Shown: positions 8,666 through 16,887, numbered from the stretch's first letter. The stretch: 64,000 bases of DNA from Brasilonema sp. UFV-L1 (GCF_012912105.1 NZ_QMEA01000005.1:1-64000); one strand, 5' to 3'. Made by a program: numbers and translations. The notes: generated by a model from the sequence alone, not told the origin.

Positions 8666-9460
8666 TTAAATAACTGACTGCACAACCCCGCCATCTACCC
8701 GCAAAGCTGCGCCATTAGTCGCTGAGGATACAGGACTGGATAAATAAACGACCATTGCTGCAACCTCATCAGTTGTTGCAAAGCGTTTGATTAGGGAAGT
8801 TGGGCGAACATTTTTGAAAAAGTCAGCTTCGACTTCATTAGAAGTTATACCATTATCTTTTGCGATTTTTGCTACAAAATCTTCAACGCCTTCTGAACGA
8901 GTTGGTCCTGCAAGAACAGAGTTTACAGTGACTTGAGTCCCAACGGTCGATTGTGCTAAACCCCTTGCAACAGAAAGCTGAGCCGTTTTTGTCATGCCGT
9001 AGTGAATCATCTCAACAGGAATTTGAATCGCAGACTCACTGGAGATAAAAATAATACGTCCCCAGTTTCGCTCCAGCATCTTTGGTAGATAGTGGCGACT
9101 CAGGCGGACTCCACTGAGAACGTTAGCTTCAAAGATGTTGAACCAGTCCTCATCAGTAATATCTGAAAATGCTTTTGGCTCGTAAACACCAAGATTATTG
9201 ACTAAAATATCAATGCTAGGGACTTGTTGAAAGACCTGCTCTGCTCCTTCCTTTTTTGCAAGGTCAGCGACAATACCGGACACTTTTGCTTGTGGGTTGC
9301 TGTGTAGAAGGGAGGCGATAGCCTGTTCCACTCGTTGAGAAGAACGTCCAGTGATAGTCACTGATGCACCCTCTTGTGCAAGCCCTTGAGCGATCGCAAA
9401 ACCAATACCTGCAGTTGAACCACTCACCAGCGCTGATTTACCATGCAATTTCAAGTCCAT
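8666..9460 (-). CDS. Short-chain dehydrogenase/reductase
   Basis: A 264-residue classical SDR. The cofactor-binding GSTAGIG lies at residues 14-20 and the VNNLG structural motif near residue 88. The catalytic Ser of FISSES and the Tyr-Lys pair of HYGMTKTA form the active site. ITGRSS after the second strand (Arg/Ser) suggests NADP(H) preference. The C-terminal VYLSSPVSSATNGAALRVDGG is normal for the family. The substrate cannot be read. It sits upstream of the OYE gene on the same strand, separated by a tandem repeat, and may reduce carbonyls generated by or alongside that enzyme. Confidence 0.9.
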   Translation of the reverse strand: MDLKLHGKSALVSGSTAGIGFAIAQGLAQEGASVTITGRSSQRVEQAIASLLHSNPQAKVSGIVADLAKKEGAEQVFQQVPSIDILVNNLGVYEPKAFSDITDEDWFNIFEANVLSGVRLSRHYLPKMLERNWGRIIFISSESAIQIPVEMIHYGMTKTAQLSVARGLAQSTVGTQVTVNSVLAGPTRSEGVEDFVAKIAKDNGITSNEVEADFFKNVRPTSLIKRFATTDEVAAMVVYLSSPVSSATNGAALRVDGGVVQSVI

Positions 9461-9605
9461 TGGTTGAACTCCAGGAAATGATAGGATTTACGCACTATAC
9501 TTGTTTGTTAAGACTGGTTGTAAAGGAGCCAGCACTGGCTCTCTTACACCAGTTCAAATCCTAATTCGTCATTGAGTTATTATTGATGACGAATCACCAA
9601 TTGAA

Positions 9606-9929
9606 CTACAGATACTGTGCCAAAGTCTTACTCAAGGTTGTTTTTGGCACTGCACCCACGACCGTATCGACTTGCCGACCGCCTTTAAACACCATGAGCG
9701 TAGGAATGCTACGAATCCCATAATGGCTGGCTACAGTCGGATATTGATCCGTGTTCAGCTTCACGACTTTTACCTGTCCTGTGTATTCACTAGCAATCTC
9801 ATCTACCACGGGAGCAAGCATACGACAAGGTCCACACCATGGTGCCCAAAAGTCTACCAACACTGGCATTTCACTTTCAAGAACTTCTTGCTTAAACGTG
9901 CTCTCTGTTACATTTGCAACGGATGACAT
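9606..9929 (-). CDS. trxA: Thioredoxin
   Basis: A 107-residue canonical thioredoxin with the active site WCGPC in [16 protein letters not shown] and the cis-Pro motif SIPTLMVFK. It reduces protein disulfides using electrons from thioredoxin reductase. A strong GGAGGG ribosome-binding site precedes the ATG at 9929. It is transcribed divergently from the ArsR-type regulator at 10007, and a palindrome between them (9953-9969) could let the regulator control it. Cyanobacteria carry several thioredoxins; the regulator linkage suggests an inducible rather than housekeeping copy. Confidence 0.95.
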   Translation of the reverse strand: MSSVANVTESTFKQEVLESEMPVLVDFWAPWCGPCRMLAPVVDEIASEYTGQVKVVKLNTDQYPTVASHYGIRSIPTLMVFKGGRQVDTVVGAVPKTTLSKTLAQYL

Positions 9930-9952
9930 ACTTGCCCTCCATTAATTCGTTA

Positions 9953-9969
9953 ATTCGATAATATCGAAT
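9953..9969. promoter_or_regulatory. Palindromic operator between thioredoxin and arsR-type genes
   Basis: The sequence attcgata / tatcgaat forms perfect 8-base arms around a single A. It lies 23 bases upstream of the thioredoxin ATG and 37 bases upstream of the ArsR ATG, in the only shared promoter space. ArsR-family repressors bind imperfect dyads of this size at their own promoter. I infer that it is the operator for autoregulation and for control of thioredoxin. Confidence 0.65.
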
Positions 9970-10006
9970 AAATAAAATATAGTCAACTTGATGAGATAAT
10001 GCAAGT

Positions 10007-10360
10007 ATGAGATTCTTATATCACCCAGACCGAAAACATATTTCTTTAGCAGGAGTGCTGTACGCTTTGGGCGATCCGGTGCGGCTGGAAATCGTGCGAC
10101 GGTTGGCAGTTAAGGAAGAGCAATGCTGTGCTGACTTTGATTTTGCCATTGCTAAGTCCACGATGTCCAATCACTTTAAAATTTTGCGCGAGTCAGGCGT
10201 TGTCTTGAGTCGCAAAGAAGGAACACAGCACATGAATATGTTGCGCAAAGACGATTTAGACGCACTTTTTCCAGGATTGTTGGACGCCGTGTTGCGCTCA
10301 GTTCAACCTTTGTCTATTTGCTTGTCAAACTCTAAAAAAACGGCATCACAAGAAAATTAG
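10007..10360 (+). CDS. ArsR-family winged-helix transcriptional regulator
   Basis: A 117-residue regulator with an ArsR-type winged helix: ALGDPVRLEIVRRLA (helix 1-2), then STMSNHFKILRESGVV (recognition helix) and a beta wing SRKEGTQHMNML. A Cys-Cys pair at about 38-39 (EEQCCADF) occupies the position where metal- or thiol-sensing ArsR members hold their ligand cysteines (ELCVCDL in classical ArsR). Redox or thiol sensing is therefore plausible, and fits the divergent thioredoxin gene. It most resembles the subgroup with a loose helix-turn-helix next to oxidoreductases. A repressor acting on 9953-9969 is inferred. Confidence 0.88.
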   Translation: MRFLYHPDRKHISLAGVLYALGDPVRLEIVRRLAVKEEQCCADFDFAIAKSTMSNHFKILRESGVVLSRKEGTQHMNMLRKDDLDALFPGLLDAVLRSVQPLSICLSNSKKTASQEN

Positions 10361-10726
10361 ACAAGATTGCAAAAATGCTTGAAATGTCATGTTCCTAAGC
10401 ACAAAGCGCATGCAATCATGCGCTCCGCGTAGCGTGCCTTATCTGCTGCCCAGATGCTACGAATTGCGGCGGTAGCGGCCGTACCCGCTAGGCATAGCGA
10501 AACATCTCGCAAGATTCTGAGGCTTAGCCACGCCAAGGCGCTCTTCGTAGCGTAGGCGTGGAGAAGATACGCTACACTGTGTTTCGTATGCTCACTGCAC
10601 TGGTTGCGGGAATTTCGTCGAACTGCGTTTAGACGACATTTCTTCACCTGCGTCTCAACCCGTCATTCCATCTGAATAATTAGTTACAATCAGTCCTATT
10701 ATGTAGTTACCCTGGTATATATTTTT
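10361..10726. repeat. Intergenic region with interspersed palindromic repeats, no gene
   Basis: Bases 10393-10640 hold a chain of short palindromes around cgctccgcgtagcgtgcc, gcgctcttcgtagcgtaggcg and tacgctacactg motifs, typical of Nostocales interspersed repeats. An open frame on the minus strand through this stretch is low-complexity and reads like the repeat itself, not a protein. The remainder up to the NurA stop codon has no feature I can support. Confidence 0.6.
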
Positions 10727-11791
10727 TTAACGAAAAACACGTTCGTTCGTTTCTTCAAAAAATAACTCTTCGCTTTGGATTGCCATTTGCACAGCTATTC
10801 TATCTTGAAGAATGCGGGGATTAAAGTTTTTACGCAGTTCCTCATCGATACGATTAAGTAAAAAAGGTATCTCGTGACCGACATTGTTTAACTGGCAGTC
10901 AGCAGCCATTATCCGCAGCATATCCTCCAAATGGTCTTCATGGACTTCAAAACCAAAAGCTTTTTTTCTCGGTTTAAATAGTCCTCTAAGTATATGCCTT
11001 GCCGTACCATTTTTAAATTCTTCTAAAACATAGCGATTTCGAGTCTCACCAGGATTTTTATTTGGAACATTACTTTGATTTAGATGATCTGCTAAAGTTT
11101 CTACTATATATAGTTCTCCTTGTCTGAGCGCACGAGCAAACTTGGCAAATACAGGATTTGCTTTTACATTTTTCATCACACCCAGACATTTTTTTCCACT
11201 TGTAAATAATCTGGAATATAACTGAACACCTTCTTGAATAGCTCCTAACCATTCATATATTAATGTCCCATCAAAAAGTATGTATGGTTCAGCTATTTCT
11301 AGCCCATGTGACACCTCATAATATCGTAAATATGCTGTTTGAGAAATCCCATATAGCCCTTCTTCCTCTCTTTTTATAAAATCATCACTGTTTTCAGCTT
11401 CAGAAAGTTCTATTTTACTTGACCAATAATGTAGAGATTCTTGTAGAGGACGACGGTATGAAATACTGCCAACTCCTACAGATAATGCTTGTCCTGCTGA
11501 GTACATTTGCATGGGTAATGTGTTAGTACCATCTATAGCTGCGACTTCCCCTCTTTCTAATTCTGGCGCACTGTTAAACAAACCAAAATCGATTTTACGT
11601 AGCCTTTGTCTACCATTATAAAGAGGTTCTACTGACTCCATAACTTCTCTGGCTTCTCGTACAACTTGACGTGCTTGTTCGCTATCAAGCATTTCCACAA
11701 CATCATCTGCTATACCACCAAAGCTAATAGCAAATTCATCACGAGTTACACGCCTTGATTGATTAACTAATTTTCTAAATGTGTTTGACAT
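10727..11791 (-). CDS. NurA-domain nuclease-like protein
   Basis: A 354-residue protein that I assign to the NurA nuclease fold (RNase H-like). The first catalytic-type strand is EVAAIDGTNTLP, an acidic residue followed by Gly-Thr. The second is PYILFDGTLIYEW, again Asp-Gly-Thr. The C-terminal HEIPFLLNRIDEELR fits the last helix with an acidic residue. In archaea NurA is a 5'-3' exonuclease working with the HerA translocase in end resection, but no HerA is seen here. The start was set at ATG 11791, since AGGAG lies six bases upstream; the frame to 11818 is less likely. The start overlaps the end of the methyltransferase gene by 17 bases, so the two are translationally coupled. A restriction-like role is inferred. 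Confidence 0.7.
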   Translation of the reverse strand: MSNTFRKLVNQSRRVTRDEFAISFGGIADDVVEMLDSEQARQVVREAREVMESVEPLYNGRQRLRKIDFGLFNSAPELERGEVAAIDGTNTLPMQMYSAGQALSVGVGSISYRRPLQESLHYWSSKIELSEAENSDDFIKREEEGLYGISQTAYLRYYEVSHGLEIAEPYILFDGTLIYEWLGAIQEGVQLYSRLFTSGKKCLGVMKNVKANPVFAKFARALRQGELYIVETLADHLNQSNVPNKNPGETRNRYVLEEFKNGTARHILRGLFKPRKKAFGFEVHEDHLEDMLRIMAADCQLNNVGHEIPFLLNRIDEELRKNFNPRILQDRIAVQMAIQSEELFFEETNERVFR

Positions 11792-13091
11792 TTTCAACTC
11801 CTGGCTTTTCAAAAACATTCAAAACACAGGTATCTGAACGCATTCTACGAGCGCGTTTGGCAGCATTATTTTTAAAAGCACTAGCAGGTTCTTGCTGACG
11901 ACCACGAGAAACAAAAGCTGCATCAATCCAAATTAAACCTTCATTAATAGCAAATGAGTAAACATCAGCCGGGATATCATGATTTGGATTTTCTGGTCGC
12001 AATCCACTCCACTTTGGTAAAAATACACATAATCTTCCACCAGAGTTCAGAGATTTAGACATTGCCTGAATTAGTTCTTTTATCAATATCAAATATTCGG
12101 AATAGTCTTTTGCTGATGCTAAGTCACCATAAAATAAATGCTTGGACTGACCAAAATAAGGGGGGTCAATGAAAATCCAATCAGCTTTTATTGGTAATGG
12201 TTTTCGAGCATCGTGTTTCTTAATAAAATCACGGCAGGGATGTAAATCAAACAAATATATCTTAAGGTCAAAGGCGGAATCTTTCTGCCATCTCTCACGG
12301 TCATCATAGACGCGCTTTAACATTCCGCTTCCCGCCATTGGGTCTACAGCTATACCAGCTTTAGGAGCAAAATAATATAAAGCATTGGCATATATTTCTC
12401 CGGGAATTGAACCGATAAAATTGTCTTCTTGACGCCATTTTGGATTACCAAAAGCCCACCAATCAGAAGGTTTAATGATGTCTAAGTTAGCTGCTATACT
12501 ACCGTTTTTAAAACACCATTCTCTATGAATTTGAGCAAAAGTAGCGTTAGGTTTATTATTGAGAAACTTTGCAGCTTCGATTAAATACTCGCCAGCACGC
12601 TCTTTCTGACGTTGAGCATATTTGAAAAGTTCGGTCGGTGCTTCACGTAAAATAATTGTACTAATAGAAGCTTTCTCAACATATTCGAGGGCTTTACCTT
12701 GAATAACATAGCCTTTCGCCGTTGTCGGATGCACACTAACTTGTTTGCATACCTGTCCAAAGGTCAATTCCTTCTTATTAGCTTTATTTTCAGAGGCTAG
12801 TAAATCATTGATTTTTGCCCATAATTTAGCTCTGTAAAATGTACCTCCAGGTTCCCTTAGACTAGCTAGTGCAGCACATTTAGCTAGATATACAGGCTGC
12901 TCAATCTTGGTTAATATAGATTCAGCAGCTTCATAGAAAGCACTGCTATCTACAACACTGTGAAAGCGATTCAAAACGTCCCCAAATAAATCTGAAGTTT
13001 CCGAAATATAACCATTAATTTTATTAACAGTTTCAAGTTGACCTTCAGTATTTACTGGTTGAATTTCTCTGGTTTCAAAAATCAATGTCAT
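11775..13091 (-). CDS. DNA methyltransferase (DPPY class) with N-terminal helical/HTH region
   Basis: A 438-residue protein. The C-terminal half is a class I DNA methyltransferase: AVDPMAGSGML (residues 248-258) is the SAM-binding motif I, and FIDPPYFGQ (307-315) is catalytic motif IV of N6-adenine or N4-cytosine enzymes. GGRLCVFLPKW follows as a later core strand. The N-terminal half (about 60-200) is helical and contains LTFGQVCKQVSVHPTTAKGYV, which reads as a helix-turn-helix and might recognise the target site. A possible AGGGG abuts the ATG at 13091, so the start is uncertain. It is the first gene of a two-gene unit with the NurA-like gene, the organisation of a restriction-modification system in which NurA replaces a classical endonuclease. 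Target sequence unknown. Confidence 0.85.
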   Translation of the reverse strand: MTLIFETREIQPVNTEGQLETVNKINGYISETSDLFGDVLNRFHSVVDSSAFYEAAESILTKIEQPVYLAKCAALASLREPGGTFYRAKLWAKINDLLASENKANKKELTFGQVCKQVSVHPTTAKGYVIQGKALEYVEKASISTIILREAPTELFKYAQRQKERAGEYLIEAAKFLNNKPNATFAQIHREWCFKNGSIAANLDIIKPSDWWAFGNPKWRQEDNFIGSIPGEIYANALYYFAPKAGIAVDPMAGSGMLKRVYDDRERWQKDSAFDLKIYLFDLHPCRDFIKKHDARKPLPIKADWIFIDPPYFGQSKHLFYGDLASAKDYSEYLILIKELIQAMSKSLNSGGRLCVFLPKWSGLRPENPNHDIPADVYSFAINEGLIWIDAAFVSRGRQQEPASAFKNNAAKRARRMRSDTCVLNVFEKPGVENVKHI

Positions 13092-13309
13092 CCCCTACAG
13101 TTACTAATGCTGGCTGTGTGTTATTTGCGTTGGAACCTGTATTAACGTGCGATAAATCACCACTTGTTCCGTCATGCAGGATAATCATCGTATATTTTTT
13201 TGCTACGGATAATAATTATGACTTCTTTTAAGAATGTATATTTTTTATCACAAAATGGCTAGATTATCTACACAGTCATGAATATCTATCGCTATTTGGC
13301 GGATTTCAA
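13092..13309. other. Intergenic region upstream of the methyltransferase
   Basis: No gene is visible. The promoter of the methyltransferase-nurA unit should lie here, but no convincing -35/-10 pair or operator was found. Confidence 0.4.
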
Positions 13310-13388
13310 TCAAAACAAACTTGCTACATACTCATCGAGGTCACTACGCTTAACCCGCCAACTGCGACCAATCATTTTGGCTTTTATA
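13310..13388 (-). pseudogene. C-terminal fragment of an excisionase-type HTH gene
   Basis: Reading the minus strand from 13388 gives KAKMIGRSWRVKRSDLDEYV and then ASLF before a TGA. The pattern IGRSWRVKRSDLDEY is the C-terminal wing and helix of the MerR/excisionase (Xis) DNA-binding domain. The N-terminal helix-turn-helix is missing: the frame meets a stop just upstream, exactly where the IS630-type remnant begins. Excisionase-like genes accompany integrative elements and toxin-antitoxin loci, so this is a scar of mobile DNA beside the methyltransferase-NurA pair. Confidence 0.6.
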
Positions 13389-13651
13389 CCAATTCTCTAT
13401 GAAGATGAGCTTAGATTGAGCCGTTCGACGAGTTCTTTACGGCTATTGATATGACCCTTTTTTAACCAGTAGAGCATTTGTAAGCGTTCTTTACCACTGG
13501 CTGTGGTTTGAGCTTTGAGGCGTTTCTCTAATTCTTCTTGTGTTTCGTGAATCGTTAATTTTAGTGGACGACTCATTGCCATGCATCCTATGCTACCCAT
13601 CCTCAGCTTAAACCAAAAGTACACCTTGAGTACCAATTATTAAGCTCATCT
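13386..13651 (-). mobile_element. IS630-type insertion sequence remnant
   Basis: Perfect 11-base inverted repeats (agatgagctta at 13403-13413 and its complement at 13641-13651) bracket a short transposase fragment. The motif taccaatt also occurs at both ends (13386-13393 and 13631-13638). The enclosed frame matches only the first helix-turn-helix of an IS630 transposase, so most of the element is deleted. It could now behave as a MITE moved in trans. Confidence 0.55.
13397..13576 (-). pseudogene. Truncated IS630-family transposase (N-terminal HTH only)
   Basis: The ATG at 13576 begins MSRPLKLTIHETQEELEKRL, followed by KERLQMLYWLKKGHINSRKELVERLNLSSSS. This is the N-terminal helix-turn-helix of cyanobacterial IS630-family transposases. 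The frame stops after about 59 residues, so the second HTH and the whole DDE catalytic domain are absent. It cannot be an active transposase. It is enclosed by short inverted repeats and separates the excisionase fragment from the ABC permease gene. Confidence 0.65.
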
Positions 13652-13790
13652 GACAGTGATTATCATTATTTTTTTGGAAAAAATTTTTTATTTTTTGGAA
13701 GTCCTAAATGCAAGCATTTTTTGGAATTTGCTTATGAATTGATTCATTCTGTTTTCATTAATTTCCTGGATTTTAGTATGAGTATAAACT

Positions 13791-14696
13791 TCATGTTGTG
13801 ATATTTTCACCGCCATGTCGATTAATCATTAATCGCACAATTGAGAGTCCCAAAATGATTAGGAACAGAACTAACCCAATTGTGCAGGCATAGCTAATTT
13901 CCAAATTATTAAACGCTTGTTCATACAGATAGTAAACAATTGTTTTCGAGCTATTACGCGGTCCACCCTGAGTCATAATGTAGATTTCTTCAAACACCTT
14001 GGTGGCAGAAATAGCTGAAATCACAGCAACGAGAGCTATGTATGGTTTCATCAAAGGTACGGTGATATCCCAGTGCTTACGAGTACCGTCTGAACCATCA
14101 ATTGCTGCGGCTTCGTAGATATCAGCAGGGATGGATTGCAACCCAGCTAAATAAATAACCATGTAGTAGCCTAATCCTTTCCACACAGTCACAGCCATTA
14201 CGCTAAATAACGCAAAGCGGGGACTCGTCAGCCAAGGAATTCCTTCTGGAAAAAAACCCTTCAGCAACTGATTGAGTAAGCCATTTTCTGCATACAGCCA
14301 CTTCCAAGCAATCCCTGCAACCACCATTGAAATCACGACTGGTGTATAGTAAGCGGCTCTAAACCAGTGCATTCCACGCAGTTTCTGATTGACTAAAATT
14401 GCCAGTGCTAAGGGGGCGATGACTAGGATTGGGACGACACCCACAAGATACAGCAAGGTGTTAAACAAGGTTTGCCAAAAGACTCTATCATTCCACAAGC
14501 GTTGGAAGTTAGCAAAACCTATCCATTGCGGTGTCTGGGTTAAATCATATTCGTAGCGAGTAAAACTGAGGTAAAACGCTTGTAGTGCAGGCCAAAAAAC
14601 GCTTAATGTCAAGACAAGCAAGGCAGGGAGCAAAAATAAGTAAGGAGTCAGTCGCTGTGTCATTAAAAACCAATCTTTGGTTGTCAATCTATTCAT
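13791..14696 (-). CDS. Sugar ABC transporter permease (MalF/UgpA type)
   Basis: A permease of about 301 residues with six predicted membrane segments, beginning TPYLFLLPALLVLTLSVFWP. The cytoplasmic EAA loop reads YEAAAIDGSDGTRKHWDITVPLMKP, typical of the MalF-like subunit of carbohydrate importers. It would pair with a MalG-like permease, a periplasmic binding protein and an ATPase, none of which is in this window. The frame continues to a TTG at 14792, but the extra residues are atypical, so ATG 14696 is preferred; no strong ribosome-binding site decides the matter. The gene is divergent from the DUF3891 gene. Substrate unknown. Confidence 0.85.
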   Translation of the reverse strand: MNRLTTKDWFLMTQRLTPYLFLLPALLVLTLSVFWPALQAFYLSFTRYEYDLTQTPQWIGFANFQRLWNDRVFWQTLFNTLLYLVGVVPILVIAPLALAILVNQKLRGMHWFRAAYYTPVVISMVVAGIAWKWLYAENGLLNQLLKGFFPEGIPWLTSPRFALFSVMAVTVWKGLGYYMVIYLAGLQSIPADIYEAAAIDGSDGTRKHWDITVPLMKPYIALVAVISAISATKVFEEIYIMTQGGPRNSSKTIVYYLYEQAFNNLEISYACTIGLVLFLIILGLSIVRLMINRHGGENITT

Positions 14697-14795
14697 AGGA
14701 AGATTTTTTTCGTGCTGTTGAGGGATGAATTCCAGTTTTGATAAATGCAACATGAAAAAGCAAATTGATATGACAAGAGCGTTTAAGCCCAATTC

Positions 14796-15530
14796 ATGAT
14801 TGCTAATCTACACGAGAAAGGATGGGAAATTATTTACCATCGCGCCCACGCTTTACTTGCTGCTCAAATAGCGGGACACTGGCACCCAGAACAGCGCCCG
14901 TTGCGCTGGCTAGAAACAATTGCTGCTATTTCCCATCACGACGATTTGGAAAAGGAATGGGAAGGTAATCACCTTACCAAAGCTGGCGCACCGCTGGATT
15001 TTACCTTACCCCAGGAAACTGATGTCAATAGTGTTGTCAATAGTCTACGACGACACACGCAAAATGCCAGATATCGTGGACGATGGGTAGCAATGCTAAT
15101 TTCCATGCACATGAGCTTTCTCAATGAAGGTAAGCGTGGAGAATCACCAGAAATGGATAGCTTTTTAGACGAACAACTCCAGAATCAAGAGCAATGGCGT
15201 CATGAATTGAATATTACAAAAGATGAAGCGGTACAAGCTTATGAGTTTTTTCAATGGTGCGATCGCCTTTCACTCATCCTCTGCATGCATCAGTTACCTG
15301 TTGGTGAACGAGCTTTAGAAATAGCAACTCTGCCAGACGGTAACCGTTACGATGTTATAGAGTCTAGCGATGGTGTCACAGTACAACCGTGGCCCTTTCT
15401 GGAAGATAAGTTTACTGTCAATGTAGAAGCTACCTACCTAGAGCAACTAAAATTTGACAGTAACGATGAACTGACGCAAGCACTTAAGACAGCACCGATA
15501 AAAACTTTGGAGTGGACATTTGTTCGATAA
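14796..15530 (+). CDS. DUF3891 family protein
   Basis: A 244-residue soluble protein matching the DUF3891 family. The N-terminal segment YHRAHALLAAQIAGHW contains a conserved His, and AAISHHDDLEKEW has a His-His-Asp-Asp cluster reminiscent of HD-type metal phosphohydrolases. RWVAMLISMHMSFL and FFQWCDRLSLILCMHQLP are further conserved His-bearing helices. The family has no proven biochemical function; metal binding is inferred from the clustered His and Asp. The gene is monocistronic, divergent from the permease gene and followed by hairpins before sodB. Confidence 0.8.
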   Translation: MIANLHEKGWEIIYHRAHALLAAQIAGHWHPEQRPLRWLETIAAISHHDDLEKEWEGNHLTKAGAPLDFTLPQETDVNSVVNSLRRHTQNARYRGRWVAMLISMHMSFLNEGKRGESPEMDSFLDEQLQNQEQWRHELNITKDEAVQAYEFFQWCDRLSLILCMHQLPVGERALEIATLPDGNRYDVIESSDGVTVQPWPFLEDKFTVNVEATYLEQLKFDSNDELTQALKTAPIKTLEWTFVR

Positions 15531-15612
15531 CATGAGTTAGGAATAACTATCGGACGGCGTAGGACTAAGGTGACATTTCTTAGTACAATCTAACCGTTAA
15601 GTTTTATCACGC

Positions 15613-15642
15613 AGTGTTAAGCACTCAAAATTGCTTAACACT
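15613..15642 (+). terminator. Hairpin between the DUF3891 gene and sodB
   Basis: Arms agtgttaagc (15613-15622) and gcttaacact (15633-15642) pair perfectly over 10 bases, followed by ggtattttgttt. It probably ends the DUF3891 transcript; a role in the sodB leader is possible. Confidence 0.55.
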
Positions 15643-15655
15643 GGTATTTTGTTTC

Positions 15656-15677
15656 TAGAGCTACCGTATAAGCTCTA
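15656..15677 (+). promoter_or_regulatory. Leader hairpin before sodB
   Basis: Arms tagagct (15656-15662) and agctcta (15671-15677) form a small hairpin about 30 bases before the sodB start. A GAGAGG ribosome-binding site follows at about 15694. It could affect mRNA stability; no regulator is identified. Confidence 0.35.
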
Positions 15678-15709
15678 AACTGAAAAACGGTAAAGAGAGG
15701 ATTGACACA

Positions 15710-16312
15710 ATGGCTTTTGAACTTCCCCCATTACCATACGATTACGACGCTCTGTCTCCATTGATTTCTAGTGACACTCTAAAGTTCCATCACGACAAGC
15801 ACCACGCAGGTTACGTCACTAACCTCAACAAACTGATTGAGGGTACAGAACTTGCCAACAAGTCACTCGAAGAAATCGTATTGGCGACTGCGAATGACTC
15901 GTCTAAAGCTGGTATATTCAATAATGCTGCTCAAGTCTGGAACCATACCTTCTACTGGAATGGCTTGAAGAAAGGGAGTGCTGCTCCTTCTGGCGAATTA
16001 GCTGAAAAAATCAAAGCCAGCTTTGGTAGCCTAGATGAATTCAAAAAACAATTCAAAGAAGCCGGAGCAACCCAATTTGGTAGTGGTTATGCTTGGCTGG
16101 TGTTGGATAAGGGCGAACTCAAGGTTGTGAAAACACCAAATGCTGCTAATCCTATTACTAACAGTCAAACTCCTTTGTTAACTGCTGATGTTTGGGAACA
16201 CGCTTACTATCTGGATTATCAAAATCGTCGTCCAGACTACCTGGAAACTTTCCTAAACGAACTGATTAACTGGGATTTTGTCGCCGAACAATACGCCAAC
16301 GCAGCTAAATAA
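15710..16312 (+). CDS. sodB: Iron superoxide dismutase
   Basis: A 200-residue cytosolic superoxide dismutase that converts superoxide to O2 and H2O2. Metal ligands are His27 (LKFHHDKHHAGY), His79 (QVWNHTFYW), and the Asp and His of DVWEHAYYLDYQ. The signature AAQVWNHTFYW and ATQFGSGYAWL (Gln in the FGSGW-like segment) indicate the Fe type rather than Mn. There is no signal peptide, as expected for cyanobacterial SodB. It has its own leader with a hairpin and a strong rho-independent terminator at 16417-16446, so it is transcribed alone. Confidence 0.97.
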   Translation: MAFELPPLPYDYDALSPLISSDTLKFHHDKHHAGYVTNLNKLIEGTELANKSLEEIVLATANDSSKAGIFNNAAQVWNHTFYWNGLKKGSAAPSGELAEKIKASFGSLDEFKKQFKEAGATQFGSGYAWLVLDKGELKVVKTPNAANPITNSQTPLLTADVWEHAYYLDYQNRRPDYLETFLNELINWDFVAEQYANAAK

Positions 16313-16416
16313 GCTGGTAAAACTCGTCTGCACAGAAGTTTTTATTTCATAGCTTAAGTCTGTCTTAACAGACTCAAAATCGGAATTTTAGTCAGTTCTG
16401 ACCAACTCAAGCTATG

Positions 16417-16446
16417 AGCCAGGAATCTTCTTTCCTGGCTTTTTTA
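16417..16446 (+). terminator. Rho-independent terminator of sodB
   Basis: A perfect 9-base stem, agccaggaa (16417-16425) with ttcctggct (16432-16440), and a 6-base loop are followed immediately by a run of T. It lies about 105 bases after the sodB stop. Confidence 0.85.
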
Positions 16447-16558
16447 AAAAACAACTAATTTCTAAGGAGGCGGGATGCTGTTCATGGTCATCCCAATGAG
16501 CGACATTTAACAACCAGATTAAGCAAAACCTATCCAAAATCTATAATTCAAAAAACCG

Positions 16559-16765
16559 ATGAATAGTAACGAGCTAGCAAAATACATAGAAGCAACTAAT
16601 GGTATCAGCAAACCTTGGCTATTAGTGCAGCTGCGACTGAAAAAACTTCAGGAACGTCGAACCACACTTTCAGACAATGAGTATTGCCAACAGTTAGCAG
16701 ATATTCATCAAGATATGATGAACTTGGGAGAATGGTGGCGTGGTATTGAAGATGAGGTATTTTGA
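16559..16765 (+). CDS. Small conserved hypothetical protein
   Basis: A 68-residue soluble, mostly helical protein beginning MNSNELAKYIEATNGISKPW and ending LGEWWRGIEDEVF. It has no membrane segment, cysteine or recognisable motif. The clean frame, charged helix pattern and position on the same strand between sodB and purM support a real gene, and the style matches small Nostocales proteins of unknown function. I do not recognise its family with certainty. Confidence 0.6.
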   Translation: MNSNELAKYIEATNGISKPWLLVQLRLKKLQERRTTLSDNEYCQQLADIHQDMMNLGEWWRGIEDEVF

Positions 16766-16792
16766 ACGAATGAGTCACTCCCAAAGGGGGGA

Positions 16793-16815
16793 ATTCGCTG
16801 CCTACGGCACGCTAC
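16793..16815. repeat. Interspersed 23-base repeat, copy 1
   Basis: Twenty-three bases starting attcgctgcctacggcacgc are identical to 19014-19036. The core gcctacggcacgctac recurs in many Nostocales intergenic palindromes. It lies 73 bases before purM. Confidence 0.7.
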
Positions 16816-16887
16816 GCTAACATTCACGCATTCGCTTATTCAAATCCCATACTATTAAGTTGGGGGTTTCTAAAGGTGTTCTGAACA

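Noticed and set aside
10387-10647. 86-residue minus-strand frame
   Set aside because: Lies wholly within interspersed palindromic repeats and has no protein-like pattern.
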